A DNA stretch of 64,000 nt, from NCBI GenBank assembly GCA_025331125.1, contig JAOALB010000072.1, positions 124,001 to 188,000 of the forward strand, read 5' to 3'. The notes beneath the pieces are model-generated. The model was not told the origin of the DNA, did no database searches, and saw only the letters and a program-made list of their open reading frames with translations. Positions 43,582 to 57,286 of the stretch are shown piece by piece (positions within the stretch are counted from its first letter, which is position 1; each line of letters begins with the position of its first letter). This DNA comes from Mycogone perniciosa (lineage: Eukaryota > Ascomycota > Sordariomycetes > Hypocreales > Hypocreaceae). A program made the translations under genes and the position numbers.

Positions 43582-44407
43582 CCCCCCTGCAGAGGCCTCT
43601 GTTCTCAGAGACCCCTATGATGAAAGTTTAGTGGGAGTGATCCTGGACCTGGCTACGACGTTAGAAACTCCCGGCAGGAATGGTTGATGAGACGCACACT
43701 GAGAGGACAGATGTGAGGGAGAATGAAAGTGAGAATGATTCAGCGTGGCTGTGCAGCAATATGCCCTTTAAAGAAATAGCATGCCTATAATATAGGCTTA
43801 TTGCAATCTCAACAAGGCTAACGTCCGCCAGTGCCCGCAACTCCGGAAAAGGCGCTAGATATCTGGCGACAACTTTGTCAGCGCAGGCGGTGGTAGTGGT
43901 AGCGGCAGTGGTTCAAAAATAGTCCAAATTATAGGAGGAAAGGTGCGTCTCAGAGGGCGTATGCAGTAGCGCAGCCGCCTATATCTCTGTGGTGGAGCAA
44001 AGCCAAAAAGACCAAAGAAAGGGTGGGGTGGGTGATGCGATGCGATAGATAGATAGAGAAGAGCGGCAGTGTATAGGTGCAGTGCACACCAATACGAAGC
44101 CAATCCTTTGTTCCCTCGCCCCCGGCAGGGGATGAGAGGTAGGATCACTTATCAATATGTGTTCGGAGGAAATGATGAAGCGCTTTCATGGCTTGTGTGG
44201 CGTAGCCGGAAGGCTGAAAAGGGCGATAAAGGAATCGAAGCGAATGCGATGAAAAAAAGTGCCACAGAAAGAAATGAAAAAAAAAGACGGCAACAAAGAA
44301 AAAAGGCCTAGCGTGTACGAACCTTTTGTGTGTACGCCAGGTACTAATATCTCTATTGCACTCCGTTCCAAAAGGTCTGAACGCGAGGATCGTAAAGCGT
44401 GTGCATC

Positions 44408-44468
44408 GAGGTGAGGTGGACCAGGTGAGGTGTACCAGGTGAGGTGTGGTGAGGTGACAATGAGGTGG
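44408..44468. repeat. GAGGTG / CCAGGTGAGGTGTA minisatellite
   Basis: About seven imperfect copies of a GAGGTG core, three within a longer ACCAGGTGAGGT unit, in about 60 bases upstream of the DUF3716 gene. Confidence 0.8.
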
Positions 44469-46101
44469 GTTATAGATAGATAGTGCGTAGTACGAAGTAC
44501 TCGAAGAGAGAATAGAGGCCGATCGATGGTCGAGGCGAAAGGATATCCTGCGGAAAATGCAAAAGAAGGGCGAAGGGGGGGAGGGAAAGGAAGAAATCGG
44601 AAACGCAAAGGGGAAAAAAGGCCAAGAATGAATCACAAAGAGGGCGTAAGGAAGAGAGGAAGAAAGGAAGTCACTTTCCCTAGTACCGAGTTCGAGAATA
44701 AGGTACGAATACAGTGGCGAATGTACCACCGCTCCGCTCCGTATGAGTATGCGTACTAATGTAATACTAGGTACTGCAACAGGTACGGAGTACAGAGTAC
44801 AGCACAGTACGGAACAGCACACGCAGCCTTAGTCCAGTCCAGACAGACGCCTGGAGGTTGGGCCGAGAAGAAAGCTAGGACAAGCGAATGCGAAAGACAG
44901 AGAGGGAAGAAAAAAAAAAGTACAGCGGAGGCCTAGGAATATTACTACTAATCCTGCTAATTCCTGCTAATCCTGCTACCGGGTTATACCCCCCTCTTCG
45001 GAAACATTTTCCTTGGGGACTACTATTACGGAGTACGACTATAACAGACAACCTAAAATGGTGCTAAAATAAACAGCCAAGGCGCGCCCAAGTCCGTTCC
45101 CCACGGAGGTATCGGCGAGATACTTCTCAACTCGGTCACTTTTATTACCCTTTTCCTCTCAACGGGCACTTTATTGCCTGTCTGCGCGCGCATACGTACA
45201 TAGCACAGGTACTGCTTCGTACACAAACAGCGTCGAGTACTACTCTACTCCGTAGAAATGTCTAAGAGATCGGTGACAAGCTGGCGAAGAAGAACAAAAA
45301 GAAAAACCAACCAACCAAAAAAAAGAAAGAAGAAGAAGAAGAGGAGGAGGAGAGGATGCAGGGCAAAACGTCAACTTTATGTTTTTTTCTTACTATTTAT
45401 TTTACTTATATAAACCATTTATAGATATATATATATGCATGCAAGATCCGATCGTCTTTTGGACCAACAAAACACAACACAGCAGATAGCAAGCGGCAAC
45501 AATGCTCGGCATGAACAATTCTCGACATGGATTGCGGTCCTTTCAGCTCTCTCGTACATACACCTCCAGCTAACATGAACATGATGATGCGACTAAGAAT
45601 TAGGTACCCCGGACACGAGAACCCTATTTGGACCGCTGCTGGCTGGCTATTGTCGCACCCATTATCATATTACCCTCGCAAATAGTAGACTCGTTAGTGC
45701 ACGCCTTAATACTCTTACAACTCAACTTGTCAGCAGGATAATATCCTTAAATGTCAAGTTCCCTTTTTAGCTTGGTCGATAGTGCTCCGTGCCAGATCCC
45801 CATACAGTCTAATACCATCACGTGCTTATCGACTATGCGAATGAAGTTACACTGACCAGAGGAACACGAGCACTGCTCTCGTACCCGGAATATGGTGTTT
45901 TCTTATGCCTGGTACGAAATGTGTGGAGGTACTCCGTACTCCATGAATACTTCGGAGATAGATGGATAGATGGTAGGTGGTAAGTGGTAGGCAGTATTTA
46001 TGCCAACTATCTACGAAGTACTCGTACCCCGTATTATGGCGCTGTCCGACCGTTTTTTTTCCACTTTCTCATCTCAGATTCATGTCCACTCGTAATACCA
46101 C

Positions 46102-46124
46102 TACGGAGTACTCCGTACGGAGTA
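46102..46124. repeat. Two overlapping 16-bp perfect palindromes of TACGGAGTA
   Basis: TACGGAGTACTCCGTA (46102-46117) and TACTCCGTACGGAGTA (46109-46124) overlap, so three copies of the nonamer in alternating orientation share ends. Confidence 0.9.
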
Positions 46125-47705
46125 TGTTAATAGCCTATTTCCCTTCCCAATATCCTTTATCCTTTAGCATTTAACCTTTATGGAATCACAGGAAATAGTA
46201 CGGAGTACCATCGCTTTGTCCGAAAATCTCCGCACTTCGTAATGCAACCAAAACCAACCCCCCCTAGTTCAAATATAGGCAGCTCAATTAATATGTGACT
46301 TATCACCCGTTGATTTCCGCCTCCTCCAGTGCGAAATACGTGCGGCACGAAAGTACTCCATGTTGCGCGGTAGTTTCTTCATCTGGGATAGTACCAAAGG
46401 AGAGCCAAGGATTCATTTGCATTGCCATTTGTCACTCGTATAAAATGCCTCCTAACACCGATAAAATAGCCCCGACACTATTTTTGGCGAGCCCCCTCCC
46501 TCCCCGAGACAACGCGTAATCGTACAGCGGATTTCGGATTACAGAGTATAATCGTACTCCGCGACTTTCCACCCTCATACATCCGTACTCGGTACATATG
46601 TGAGAGCAATTTCCATTTTGGGTAACAATATCTAGCGCGCGCGCAGATGCTTACTACCATTATGAGCTTAAATGATTAGTCATTGCTTTGATAAAAGTCC
46701 AGCCTATCTTACCGCGTCGGGCTGCTTACATAGTACTACTAATATTACGGAGCACTACTATCTATATTTAAGGCTACTCCTAGGTAATATGCCCTATTTC
46801 AAGTAATGCTTACGGAGTACATACTCTTCTATCTACGCAGTACCCGCCCACCTATCAAGCTTTATGAATCACAAACACACAAGCAAGCCTGAACTCTTTT
46901 TACCGCACCCACACTCCGTACAGAGTACTAAATACTTTATGCATGTTTAACCCCAAAGAGAGACTATCACACTATAATAAAAGTGGGTAACTTGCTCGTA
47001 CTAAGAAACCGAGGGTAGCTAGCCTCATTACGGAGTAGGAGTAGTATATGGTATTACTATCTCCTAGTTCCGAGGTTACAGAGCTTATTGCCGGTAAATT
47101 TTCTGCTAATAGCCGCCAGGTACGAGGAATATGGCGCATAGTACACAATAGTAGTAGGGGTACTTCGTAGTGGTAGCATGATAAAACTCAACTTTTCGCA
47201 CTTTGTACGAAGTCTTGGCCTACCCACTGAGGGTTGAGGATTGGCCAGAGTACGAAAAGGTGTTTCCCTGTAAACGTCTCGTCCATCAACTGAACTACTC
47301 CATACACATACTATTGAGTCTATATATACCCTCGCTGGTCAACACCGTACCAGGTATTAAAACATGTAATCAACCACTGATCCTTCTCCATCAAAGCCCA
47401 GTCCCGTTGCCCGAGTCGAAACAATAATCTTGCTCCATCTGCCCGTATGGACGAGTCATCCAGGTCCTCCGTCAAACGCCGTGCCATGTCAATGCCTATG
47501 CTCCAGAGAATCAAACGTAAAAACGTAAACACACTCCCTTCCCAGTGCGAAACGGGATAAGGGGAAAAAGGATGCAGAATTCTGCACGGGATTAGATCGT
47601 CTGGCAATAAACGTCTTGCAAAACCCCCCCATCCCAGATTAAACATTTCGTTAAAAAAAAACAAGGGCAGAAAGCGGGTGCTTGCTCCTAGCCCTCTGAC
47701 TGAAT

Positions 47706-48777
47706 TTAGGGCCTGGATGAGTATCGGTTAGACGTCGGAGAGTAGGGCATATCGTAAGCGCTTGTCTGTCCATAGGGATCATCCGCGTAGACAGTGCCTC
47801 GGCGGTCATCCTCAGGGAGAAGCTCCTTGACTTCCCAGTTGTTCATCCGAGTACCCACAGAGAACTCGAGATCTTCCTTGGTGATGGAGTCCCAGTACTA
47901 TTCGCATGTTAGCAACACGGATTGTCAACAACCCATCTTGTACGTTTAGGCTTACCTTGTAGACCATCATGACTCCCAGCAGGTTGCACATGGTCGCGAA
48001 GAACAATCCGTCCAAGTAGTGGCTCACAGCCATGCAAATCTTGCTGCTAAACGCGTAGAGAATGACCTGGCCTGCAACGAAAAAGAAGATGCCAAAGGCA
48101 ATATCTCCCAGAGGCCATCGGTCATGCAGCGTCCTAACCACCAGCAGAATTTGAAGTCCGACATAGACAAACAGTTGAATCGCGTTCAGCAGGTACAAGA
48201 CCACAAAGAGTCCAATAGTGTTGGTGGGACCCAAACCAGCCCAGCCCTTGAAAGTAGCCAGCGAAACAAGGAAACTGATGGCAAACGCAATCAAGGAACA
48301 CAGTCGTAGCATCCACACGGAGAGAGGTGTGCCATCCTCATACAGTTGGAACCCGACAAACCCGTTAACGAGCAGGCACGTCACCAACGCACTGCTCAGC
48401 CCATTCTGGACGCTAGCAAAGTACGGAAAGGGAGCACTCCCAGCGGGCACCACACCGGCATCGACAACAAGCGAGATGGAAGTCAACAGCATGTAGATGT
48501 AGAAGAAGCTGAGAATCTCCTTGCGACCGACGGCAGTGAACTTGCTTCGGACATGCAAGATCATGATAACGGTCATGACGAGCGCAACGATGTGCATAGC
48601 AGCCGTAGCGCTCTCGAAGATGATGGTGTTGGCGAGTTCGATATTACGCGCGAAGCAGGTAGGCTCGATGCCCACACGACCCGAGGCCGACAGGACAGGG
48701 CCGACCGAAGCGCAGAGCGGGAGCGGCGCATTTTCGCAGATGGAGGTGAAGTCACCGAAGCCCGACATGATGGGCAA
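47706..48777 (-). CDS. CHS7: Chitin synthase export chaperone Chs7
   Basis: Exons 48777-47956 and 47897-47706 with a 58-base intron in phase 0 give 337 residues (334 if the Met at 48768, MSGFGDFTSICENAPLPLC, is used; family members usually start close to this). It is an ER membrane protein that lets chitin synthases, Chs3 type in yeast, leave the ER. Family marks include GIEPTCFARNIELANTIIFE, HIVALVMTVIMILHVRSKFT and AVGRKEILSFFYIYMLL. About seven transmembrane helices are spread over residues 45-275. The second exon encodes the cytosolic tail (YWDSITKEDLEFSVGTRMNN and onward), ending YSSRP. No defect was seen. It is flanked by long motif-rich intergenic DNA on both sides. Confidence 0.95.
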
Positions 48778-50459
48778 GCGGTATCGTCGGGAGAAGCGGT
48801 CGGTTTCGCGATAAGATATAGAGATGGATATAGAGGAAGAACAACGAGCGTCGGTTCGTGTGGGGAGGCGTATTGTCGTGTCGTCAGCCGCAGCAAACAG
48901 GTTGGTTGAGATAAAGGCCTCTTGTCACTGTTTCGTTCCCTCGAGGCAGCAAAAACGAGCGACGCTACTTCGAACGAACAAGGCTTTACTTGATGAGCGA
49001 GAGTGGACAAGAAAGAAAAAGGGCAGCAGGAAAAGGCCGCTCCGCCGCCGTCAACCGGGCTTTCGATGTTTCGGACAAGGGGATGATGAAAGGGATGAAG
49101 TTTGCCTGGGGCCAGGAAAAGGGACCAGAGGCGCGCTGGCCAGGTCAACAAAATCGGGGGGGAGGGGCCCACTCCACAGTGGTTCTTTTTTTGGTGAGCA
49201 GGGGAAATGAGTGGCCGGAAAAAAGATAAATAATACTCCGAGGTAAAGCAGTACGAAGCGTTATTATATTAGCTGACGTCTTTCGTATTATATGTACTCC
49301 GTATATGTATTTATGAACAATTCATTAAAACTCAGAGCGATTCTTATTATTGCCTGGTTTTGCTTCGGGATCTCCTTTGAATAGCCAATATTAAATAGGC
49401 TCCCTCCTGTGTTACCATGAATCCTTTTGTTCTCCCTCCTTTCAGTGGTGCCAGAATCTCAGTAGTACTCCGTAATAGAGGAGTGTTGCCGTGGAGAACA
49501 CAGTCCGGCCCTTCTCAGTGGGCTCGCTGCGGCTGTCACCCACATTACACGAACAGTGCTAACGATAGTGAGCCTATGACAACTCTCCGTCTCTCCTCTC
49601 ATACATGAGATGCAAACGAAATCTTAGGATGCATTCACCTATTATCTGCGTGCTTCTCTGGTCTCCATCTACTCCGTAGGTACTTCGTATGTACAAGCAG
49701 GTAGGTATGCAAGTGCATGCATCTCGGCAGCCCCACTAAGTCATGTTCTGTGACTCAACCAATGCCTATCGCAATATCACCTTTATGAAATCAACCTGCG
49801 CTTCGGGCACTGCATCTTCAGCACACACATGGCGCCCTTGGGTCGCCATTTTTCATGTTCATCTTGCTGATCTAAATATGCCGTCATCGCTGACATGCGC
49901 ATCTATGAATCCATCATCACAATGCCGGGTATTGTTTCCCCATGCCTATGTATCTACCTACGGTGTGGTGTATCAGTCGGCCATTCCATTCCAGTCGTCC
50001 ATCTGTGAAACCATTCATCTCCCCCCTGTCCGTGTCCATGTTCATGCCAAACCCCTTATGCGTATTAGTGCCGAGCAAAGTGAAAAAAGAAGAAGCAACA
50101 AAACATAAAAAACTCCGACATATGCATATGGTGAGATATCAAGTCTCCCCCGTTTGTCAAACCATTTGCAATCCCTCGATTTGTGAGGCGGTCCGTCAAG
50201 GGTGGACAGGACCAGTTCCAATTACCTTAACCAACGCCCCAAACCATGCAATACCATTGCCATGTTTGTCTAACTAAAAACAAGCATGAATAAAAACACA
50301 CATAAATAGTACAGGATACAGTGGACTTTCGTTGTCCCTTTGTTGAGTTTCAGAAGATTAAAAAAAAGCTGAATAGACTCCAGATCAATGATAGGATGCC
50401 CAGTCATTATGGTGGTTCACTGGCCAACAGTAACCGTACTGGTAGCATTGCAACCACTC
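48778..50459. other. Intergenic, CHS7 promoter and cyclin 3' region
   Basis: 1.7 kb. The 187- and 128-codon plus-strand ORFs at 48346-49210 overlap CHS7 in antisense and continue into its leader; I reject them as shadows. TACTCCGTA copies lie near 49288, 49467 and 49671. No gene is seen. Confidence 0.55.
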
Positions 50460-52688
50460 CTAAGGTGCAAATTGCCCCTGCGTTTGGAGATGTTGGAGAT
50501 GCTGGCCCCTGTTGTAGACAACAAACTCCGGCACGACACCCGTCCGCAAGTCATTTCGTCGCCCAAGGGGCTGATAGTGCATCTGGGTCGGCTGCACTGG
50601 AACAGCGAGATGGTACTGGTCCAAGGAGGCCGAAGGAGGCGGGTAGAGAAGTCTGTTGACGTGTCGGATTGGCTTGTAAGGGCTAGCTCGCTGCTGGAGG
50701 TAAACACTCGGCGAGTGGGAGAGGGGTGTATGGACCATTGGTGTGTGCACCCCTGAGCCACCTCCGAAGTGGGGCTCTGCCATCGGGGAAGAGGTGTATG
50801 GTGCTAGAGTGGCAGGATTGTGGTGCTTGTTCGGAGTACTGTAATTGATCGACGGGTGACTGGATAGTGTTGCGGCAGGATATCCAGTTGCTGACATGGT
50901 CGGGACTGCTGCCGTAGTTACAGTCGGCTGGTGTAGGGCAGACGTTGGGGCAGAATGGTAGACCGTCGACATGGCACGCATGCCAGGCTGCAAGGGTGGC
51001 AGGGAAACGAGAGTGCTCGAGGTAGTGGTGCTAGGCTGAGGGGTGAACACATTCGGAGTAGTGTAAGTCGCTGCTTGGCTGGGTCCCTGGCTCGTAACGA
51101 TCGTGAGGTGTGGAACGGGGAGTCTGGTCGAATCCACAATGCCATTGGGTCTCGCATTCATAGTACCAGCCGAAGTCACATGTCCAAGTCTGGGTGGCAT
51201 GTGCCGCTTCGCCGGGTGCTCTATTGGATCGTCTTCAGAGCTTCGTTTGCGAGAGAGGGGGAGATTTATGGTCGGCTTCGCCGCGAGTGGCGATACGGGG
51301 TTGTTGTGATAGGCAGACCAGTTCTGAGAATGGCTTGAACTTGGCGAGAAATTTGTCGCAGCGGTAGGGGTAAATGGCGGCATCTCAAGAGGACCAGGCA
51401 TAGAAGTTGTTGTCGGCGAGGGGATAGGAGAATGGAAACTCTTGCCGGAAGGCGAGGATATGTGGATCGGTGATGCCGGGAGTCTCAAGGCTCGTTCGTA
51501 GTACTCGTGGAAGCATGCCAGCTTGACCAGCCAATCCTCCCACTCGGTCTTCGAAGCTAGCAGGTTGTACCGCATGTTGCTGAGAAACTCAACTTCCATC
51601 ACATGGATCTCCTGCACGTTAAAACATGACACCTCAGCCCAGGTCTTGTTGGTATACGTGTTATCATCGAGAACTAAATCAAATTAGCATACGAAGTCAC
51701 TTGTATGGACTATGCTGGTTTACATTTGTTGCCTAGCATCAGGGCGACAGTGAGCAAACGATATTCACTCCCTCCTCGCCCCTTGATCTGCGGCGTCGAC
51801 ATTTTAAGCCTGTAAATGAATAGCAGAGCGAGCAGAATGACATTCTGCGTGACCTGCGTCGTTGACAGGACGTTGTACACCCATTTGCGAAACTGTTCGT
51901 GCGGCTTTGCTAGTGATGGCAATCGAGGGATTGGGGCATTAGGCGGTCTTGAGCGGATCGTCTCGGCCCTCTTGAGCTCGTCAATAGATTCAAACCAGAA
52001 GAGGCACGTCATCTGCGAGTGGTTAGCCATGAAACCAAAACCTTCCATCCCAAATGGAAGCCTCCAAAACAGTGGAAAGTCGAACCTGAGCAGCGAAATC
52101 AGCCAGGTTGCCGCCATTGGAGCTGATACATTTCGGTATTTGCAGGCTGTGGTAGATCAACGTCTCGGAACTTCGCCGTGACGAGGTGGCGTCTTGAAAT
52201 AGGTTCAATGTAGTCTCGGAGACGGGGGTCAAGGACTGGGTAGAGCGGTCGGAGGCGTTGGAGACGAGTTGCGTTGTTGAAGACGAATTGACCCTTGTCT
52301 GCGAAGTAGTAGCCTGGACCGACTGGCTCTGCTGTGGAGGATATCTGTAGTACTGCGCATTGTTCCTCTGATCGTTGCTTCCCACTGTTGCTGCTGCTGC
52401 CACTGCCGCTGCCTTGGACCGGCTAGCATGGGCGATCGCAGCAGGGTACGAGTGGAGGGAATGGCTGTCGTAGGCGGCCGGGGCCTGGTGATAGGTGGTG
52501 CTCATGTCGTCTGTTGGCGGCGTCCTCAACCCGCTCCCAAGCAACGCGGCGTCGTGGGAGAGGGGCGGCAATTTGGGCAGGGCAAAGCCAGGAGGCGGTA
52601 GTAAAGGTCGCCGTGGGCCAGAGAAGGTCGATGGCGAGGGGGGGAGGAGAAGAATGTGCGAGGTCGAGGGCGCGAGTTCAACGGACAT
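50460..52688 (-). CDS. CLG1: Pho80/CLG1-type cyclin
   Basis: Exons 52688-52086, 52012-51724 and 51673-50460 (introns of 73 and 50 bases, in phase) give 701 residues from MSVELAPSTSHILLLPPSPS; an in-frame ATG at 52739 would add 17. Residues about 1-170 are Pro/Ser/Ala/Gln-rich and disordered. The cyclin box spans about 190-330: LADFAAQMTCLFWFES, QFRKWVYNVLSTTQVTQNVI, LLALLFIYRLKM, RLLTVALMLGNKFLDDNTYT and VQEIHVMEVEFLSNMRYNLL, the pattern of Pho80-like cyclins that partner the CDK Pho85 (PHOA/PHOB in Aspergillus). The long, low-complexity C-terminal half is typical of CLG1-like members. The exact subgroup is my judgement. Both introns interrupt the cyclin box, and the joined frame restores it, which confirms the model. 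Confidence 0.85.
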
Positions 52689-54280
52689 GGGGAGCAGCTT
52701 TGAAGACGAGTGCGGGCGTTGATTCGGAGCCCGCAGCAACGCTCTTGGTCACTGCGGAAGACAGAGGCGGTGGACGTATTTGGACGAAGACAATGGGGGA
52801 GTCGGAAGGTGAGGCCAATGTCAGAAGCTTGAAGGTTGGAAAGGCGAAAGAAGAATGGCTGTCGTCGAAGAGAGATAGACACACACACACAGAGTTAAGC
52901 TGGGCGCATGCATCTATGTAAGTGGGTATTGCAGGTGTGGCCAGCCGCGGAGTACACAACACAAGCCAGCGCTATCAGACCCCAGGTTTTTGGCGTAGTA
53001 CTCCGTGCTCTAGGTAGGTACCTCTAGGCCCCTAGGCCTAGGCTGGTGTTCAAGGTACAGAACAGGCCTGACAAGGAACGTTTGCTGACATGCATCCCTA
53101 GCACCAAGCCAGAGCCATGTCAGGAGAACGGAGGAAGGACAGCACGGAGAAATGAACAATAGAACCAAGACCATGAACCGGACGGAATACTACTACTAGT
53201 AATAGTATGTACTCGTAGGTACTCGTAGTAGGAGTAGGAACAAGTTGAGTCGAAGGGGGAGAGAGAGAGGGTTCAAACGAACGCCATGGGTGTGACGTCT
53301 TTTGTGTTTACACCACTTTCGGCCGCGTCAATTGGCAGGTGGACGGCTCGGCAACGATGCTGGCGAGGGAAGACACAGGCGCAGAGCAGACAAGACAAGA
53401 GTCAGTCAGTTCCATCCATACTCGTGTGGAGGTGGTGGTTGATCTGGAGACTGCCGGCTGGCTCTGGCTTGCTGGCTGTTGGCGCCATAAGATTGCGATG
53501 CGAGAAGGGTGGTTTCTTTCTCAGACATTGTGCAATCAATAGGTAAGGTACCTCCGTGCCTTGCCTTGCTTTGCCTTGCCCGCTGAATGGAGCACGGCGT
53601 GCTACAGGGACGCGCTACCACCACTACACCACCGTGCTAACCCACTGCTAGCCTCCACTACAAAGTGCGCTACGCTGTCCAGTCCACTGCAAAGCACGAG
53701 TACCCGTGGCACCTGGACGAGTCACTAGCAGCATCAAGTACTTCGTACATGGACCTTTATCCACACCCACATTACACGCACTGCGAATGGCCAACATCAG
53801 CAACATGCTCACCTTAGTACTCCGTACTACCTGTAACTACTAATTAATACCCATGAACGATACGAAGATGGACGTCCGCGGGGTACGGAGCATGTACTCG
53901 TGGAAGTACTCAAAGGGAATGATTTTTTATCCCTGATGGAGCCTGTCGAGCTGGTAGGTCACGCCGACGGTGGCGGTACAAGTGCCTCTAAGTCCCCTGC
54001 AGTGACAAGGGCAGCACCTCTGCTGTCTCCCCCCTGCTGGGCAACCAGCCAGCCAGCTGACACTGCGCCTGGCCTCTGGGACACACTGTGACATTGCGCC
54101 CCGGAACACCCGCCCAAACTTAGCACGCTCTCTTCTCTTCCCCATAGGCGCTGCTGCGCTGCTCCATCGCCCTCCATTTCTCCTCAACAACACGGGCTCC
54201 AGCTTCATTGTCGTGGTGACACCCCCTGCAGGCACCAGCGCTGTTGGAGGGAGAAGAAAGGAGGGGCGGCGCCTGGGTCT

Positions 54281-54313
54281 TCATTTTCATTTTCATTTCA
54301 TTTTCATTTTCAC
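54281..54313. repeat. TTTTCA short tandem repeat
   Basis: Five to six copies of CATTTT with one shortened unit. Confidence 0.85.
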
Positions 54314-56027
54314 CCGCATGTGCAATCAAGACGCTGAGTGATGAATGAGACTAACTGACTAACTGAGGGCAGTGCCTCACTGCTTCTAGTACCACCACTA
54401 TTCACAGTCAGCTTTCAGTGCGTGCGGACGCCTCATTCATTAACCCCCCTCCCTACAAGGACGGAGAACTTCGTAGGCCTCTCGTAATGCTAGTGGCCAT
54501 TGGGCAGAAGCCCCGTAACGACAGACAACGAACGAACCTTCCAGCAGATAGACATCTACGAGTACGGAGTATGTGCCTCCATTCTCGGAGTGCGCGTACA
54601 AGAAACGGACTCTCTCGTACCCGATCTCCACTTCGATTCCTCGCTTATACCACTTCTGGAACGTTGGCTCTCTGGACTTGGACCTGTTGCCGGACATGCT
54701 CCACGTCCATAGCGATGGAGCGTGATACGATTCACCTGCTGAAAAAAAAGACGAAATTTATTAAACCGGCAGCAAAAATACCCGAGTTCGCAGGCAAACA
54801 CCATTTCTGGCACGGACACCATTCCTGTACTAGCTAGCCAACCGGAGGGGAACCAACTTCAACAATCCTGAGAATACATACCAGTACTAATAATAAATGA
54901 ACCGGGATGGCATCTTCCGCTTGCTTTTACATTACATTCTACGAGTACAGTACAGGTAATACTACGAGTAGTAATACCAGCAATACCAGTACTCGTAATA
55001 CATTTGTCCCTCCTCTGATCCAGCATGTTTGAACTATCATCGACAATACTCCGCAAACTACGGAGTACGGACTAACAAAATTCCATTGACCCCTGCGGAG
55101 AAAGCGCACTCAATAACGACGAGACAAATCAAATCAATCACGATCCTAGGATGCATTTTAAAAGCCCGTGTCGTATTAACGCCAAGGAATAAAGCAAAAC
55201 CAGTCTCCACTGATAGTGGCAATGCAGAAACTCAGAAACTATCCGGAGCAAAGTCACAACAGATTCCATAGCATTGTTAGTGCATACGATAGTTGTGCAA
55301 ACTGGGTTCTGTTGGGGTGGGGGCTCGTGTGCATCCATACCACTCCGTACATATATACTTCGTACTCCATACACTGATTTTATTTGGTTCGATGTGTAAC
55401 TTATTAAGTACTAGCGAACATACGAAGTGGGCGGTTTAGCGTCAAAGGGCAATCATCATCTTTCCAAATGCTGCTACTACTGGGTGTGTGCACTGTTCCA
55501 TTTTGATGAAAATGTCTTGCTTGTATCCCGTCACTCTTGCTCCTGAGAGCCGCAGCAAAGCAGCTGAAAAGGTCCAGGTCGGCGGCATTCAGCACATGTG
55601 CCTCCCCCCCCTTCCCCAGTTGAGGCATCTGATTGGATGGGCGGATGCGAGAAGAAGGGCCGTGAGGCGGCGCTGGAACATGACCACTGCCTCGCATCTT
55701 GGAAGTCTGATCCTGATGCTGATCTTCCACAGCGTATTACTCCGTACTCGTAACGCACATGGGCCAACGTGTACTCGTAGTAGTACTCGTAAAATGATTC
55801 ATGGAGTGCGAGACAAAGACTGACTGACCTTCCTGATCCGATCAGTTCCTGAGGTCAGGTCATGGTATAATCATCCAAGGGAGGGCGGGAGTGAGTGTGA
55901 ATGGCAGCCAACAGCTCCGATCCAGAGCCCCCCTGACGAGATACTACCACACAGTGCATTATTGCCAAGGACGGAAAAGGATCCACGATGCAGATGCTGC
56001 GGGAAGCAAATACGGTTACTAGTACGG

Positions 56028-56047
56028 AGTACGGAGTACTCCGTACT
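56028..56047. repeat. 20-bp perfect palindrome of the dispersed motif
   Basis: AGTACGGAGTACTCCGTACT reads the same on both strands. One more TACGGAGTA copy abuts on the left at 56023-56031. Confidence 0.92.
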
Positions 56048-56360
56048 CGTACTACTGAGATACTCCTCTGCAATGTGATGGATGATCCAGGCCTACAGAG
56101 TACCTAGCCTAGCCTTGTGAGGAAGAAAAAAAAGGGCAGAATCCAATACGTCAGGCGCCCCGTTGCGGCGCCGCCCTTGACTCGTATAATGAGGTAAGAT
56201 GGCTCCGTAACCGTCTGTGTTGCACCGACTGACTTTGCTATTACTACTACTACCAGTGCCATAGTAATATGATGAAGGGGAAGCGGACTATGGAGCAATA
56301 GTAGCAGCACTATCAGCGTCCAGTGCTTTTCACCATCAGCAAGAAGGGCTTCTGATTCAT

Positions 56361-56386
56361 CAGCCAGCCAGCCAGCCAGCCAGCCA
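56361..56386. repeat. (CAGC)n microsatellite
   Basis: Six tandem CAGC units plus a partial unit in non-coding DNA. Confidence 0.9.
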
Positions 56387-57270
56387 ACATGGGACCCAAC
56401 GCCAAGTCGACAGCCTGCTGCAGCTTCTAAAGGAGTCTCCAAGGCTACTCCGTAGTCTTAAACCCAAAAGTCAAAGCCAGGCAGAGACGTCGCAGTCAGT
56501 GGCGCCAATCAACAAGGTGGCCACCCACTAGCCTAACCAGAAACTGGTCTTATCACCTCACTCCACGCCTCATCGCAGAGCGAGTGAGGTGAGGCCAGAT
56601 CACCCTTGGTTATGCCGACACTATTTTTTTTCGAAGAGGTTGCTGGACAGGGGTGGTTTATTGGAGGCAGACGACAAGGGCACTTGGGCACATTGTCGCC
56701 CATCCGTTGTTATTTCTTGTACGAAGCACTACTAGTATTATTCATTAACACTTCGTACTACTTCGTACGGAGTGCATAATCCATTTTGAGTAGTATTCGC
56801 CGTACGAGGACGGAAGTACTCCGTGCCTTTGATATTCGATATTTGTTCGGTAATGCTTTAGGTAATCATTCGTATTAAAATAGCATACCGGATGAGATGA
56901 GCAAACGTCTACAAGTACTAGTTAGATGTCCCAGCTGACAACCTATTCCTGTTCTGTTATGAGCATGAGCATGGAGTAGTACTAGTACGAGTAATAATAC
57001 TACGACTCCTCTTTGTACTCCGTAGGCGAGGCATGAATTCAATACCGACCCAGGCAATAAGCACAGGAGGCCATCCAGCGCTAACCAACAAACTCATCGA
57101 GACGGATAAATGCCACCGTCTTAACCAGATATACTCTAGATGCATATCCATTTCAACATTCCCGCGCACCAGTGATCGACTGCAAGTTCAGATTCAAATC
57201 AGGTTTTTCATGCTGTGCTGGGTTCCCCCTGCACGCCGGCTCTCGAGGAATCGCCAAGATATTATAACTG

Positions 57271-57286
57271 TACTCCGTACGGAGTA
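57271..57286. repeat. 16-bp perfect palindrome TACTCCGTACGGAGTA
   Basis: Two nonamer copies meet tail to tail, sharing the central TA; two TACTTCGTA variants follow at once (57291-57306). Confidence 0.9.

Larger units (their letters stand above)
43582..47705. other. 4.1-kb intergenic region rich in TACGGAGTA
   Basis: Between the DUF3716 gene start and the CHS7 stop, both on the minus strand. It contains more than a dozen copies of TACGGAGTA/TACTCCGTA (for example near 44782, 45028, 45932, 46198, 46812, 46913 and 47030), purine-rich tracts (44530-44680, 45297-45355) and a GAGGTG minisatellite. The 225-codon minus ORF at 44145-44822 is a low-complexity frame opposite a purine tract and is not called. 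The region must hold the DUF3716 promoter. Confidence 0.6.

Noticed and set aside
42610..43620. 336-codon plus-strand ORF
   Set aside because: Antisense shadow of the DUF3716 gene, whose minus-strand frame has real domains.
44145..44822. 225-codon minus ORF rich in Phe, Ser and Pro
   Set aside because: It is the complement of a purine-rich low-complexity tract, which gives stop-free pyrimidine frames by composition alone.
48346..48909. 187-codon plus-strand ORF
   Set aside because: Antisense to CHS7 exon 1, charged and low-complexity.
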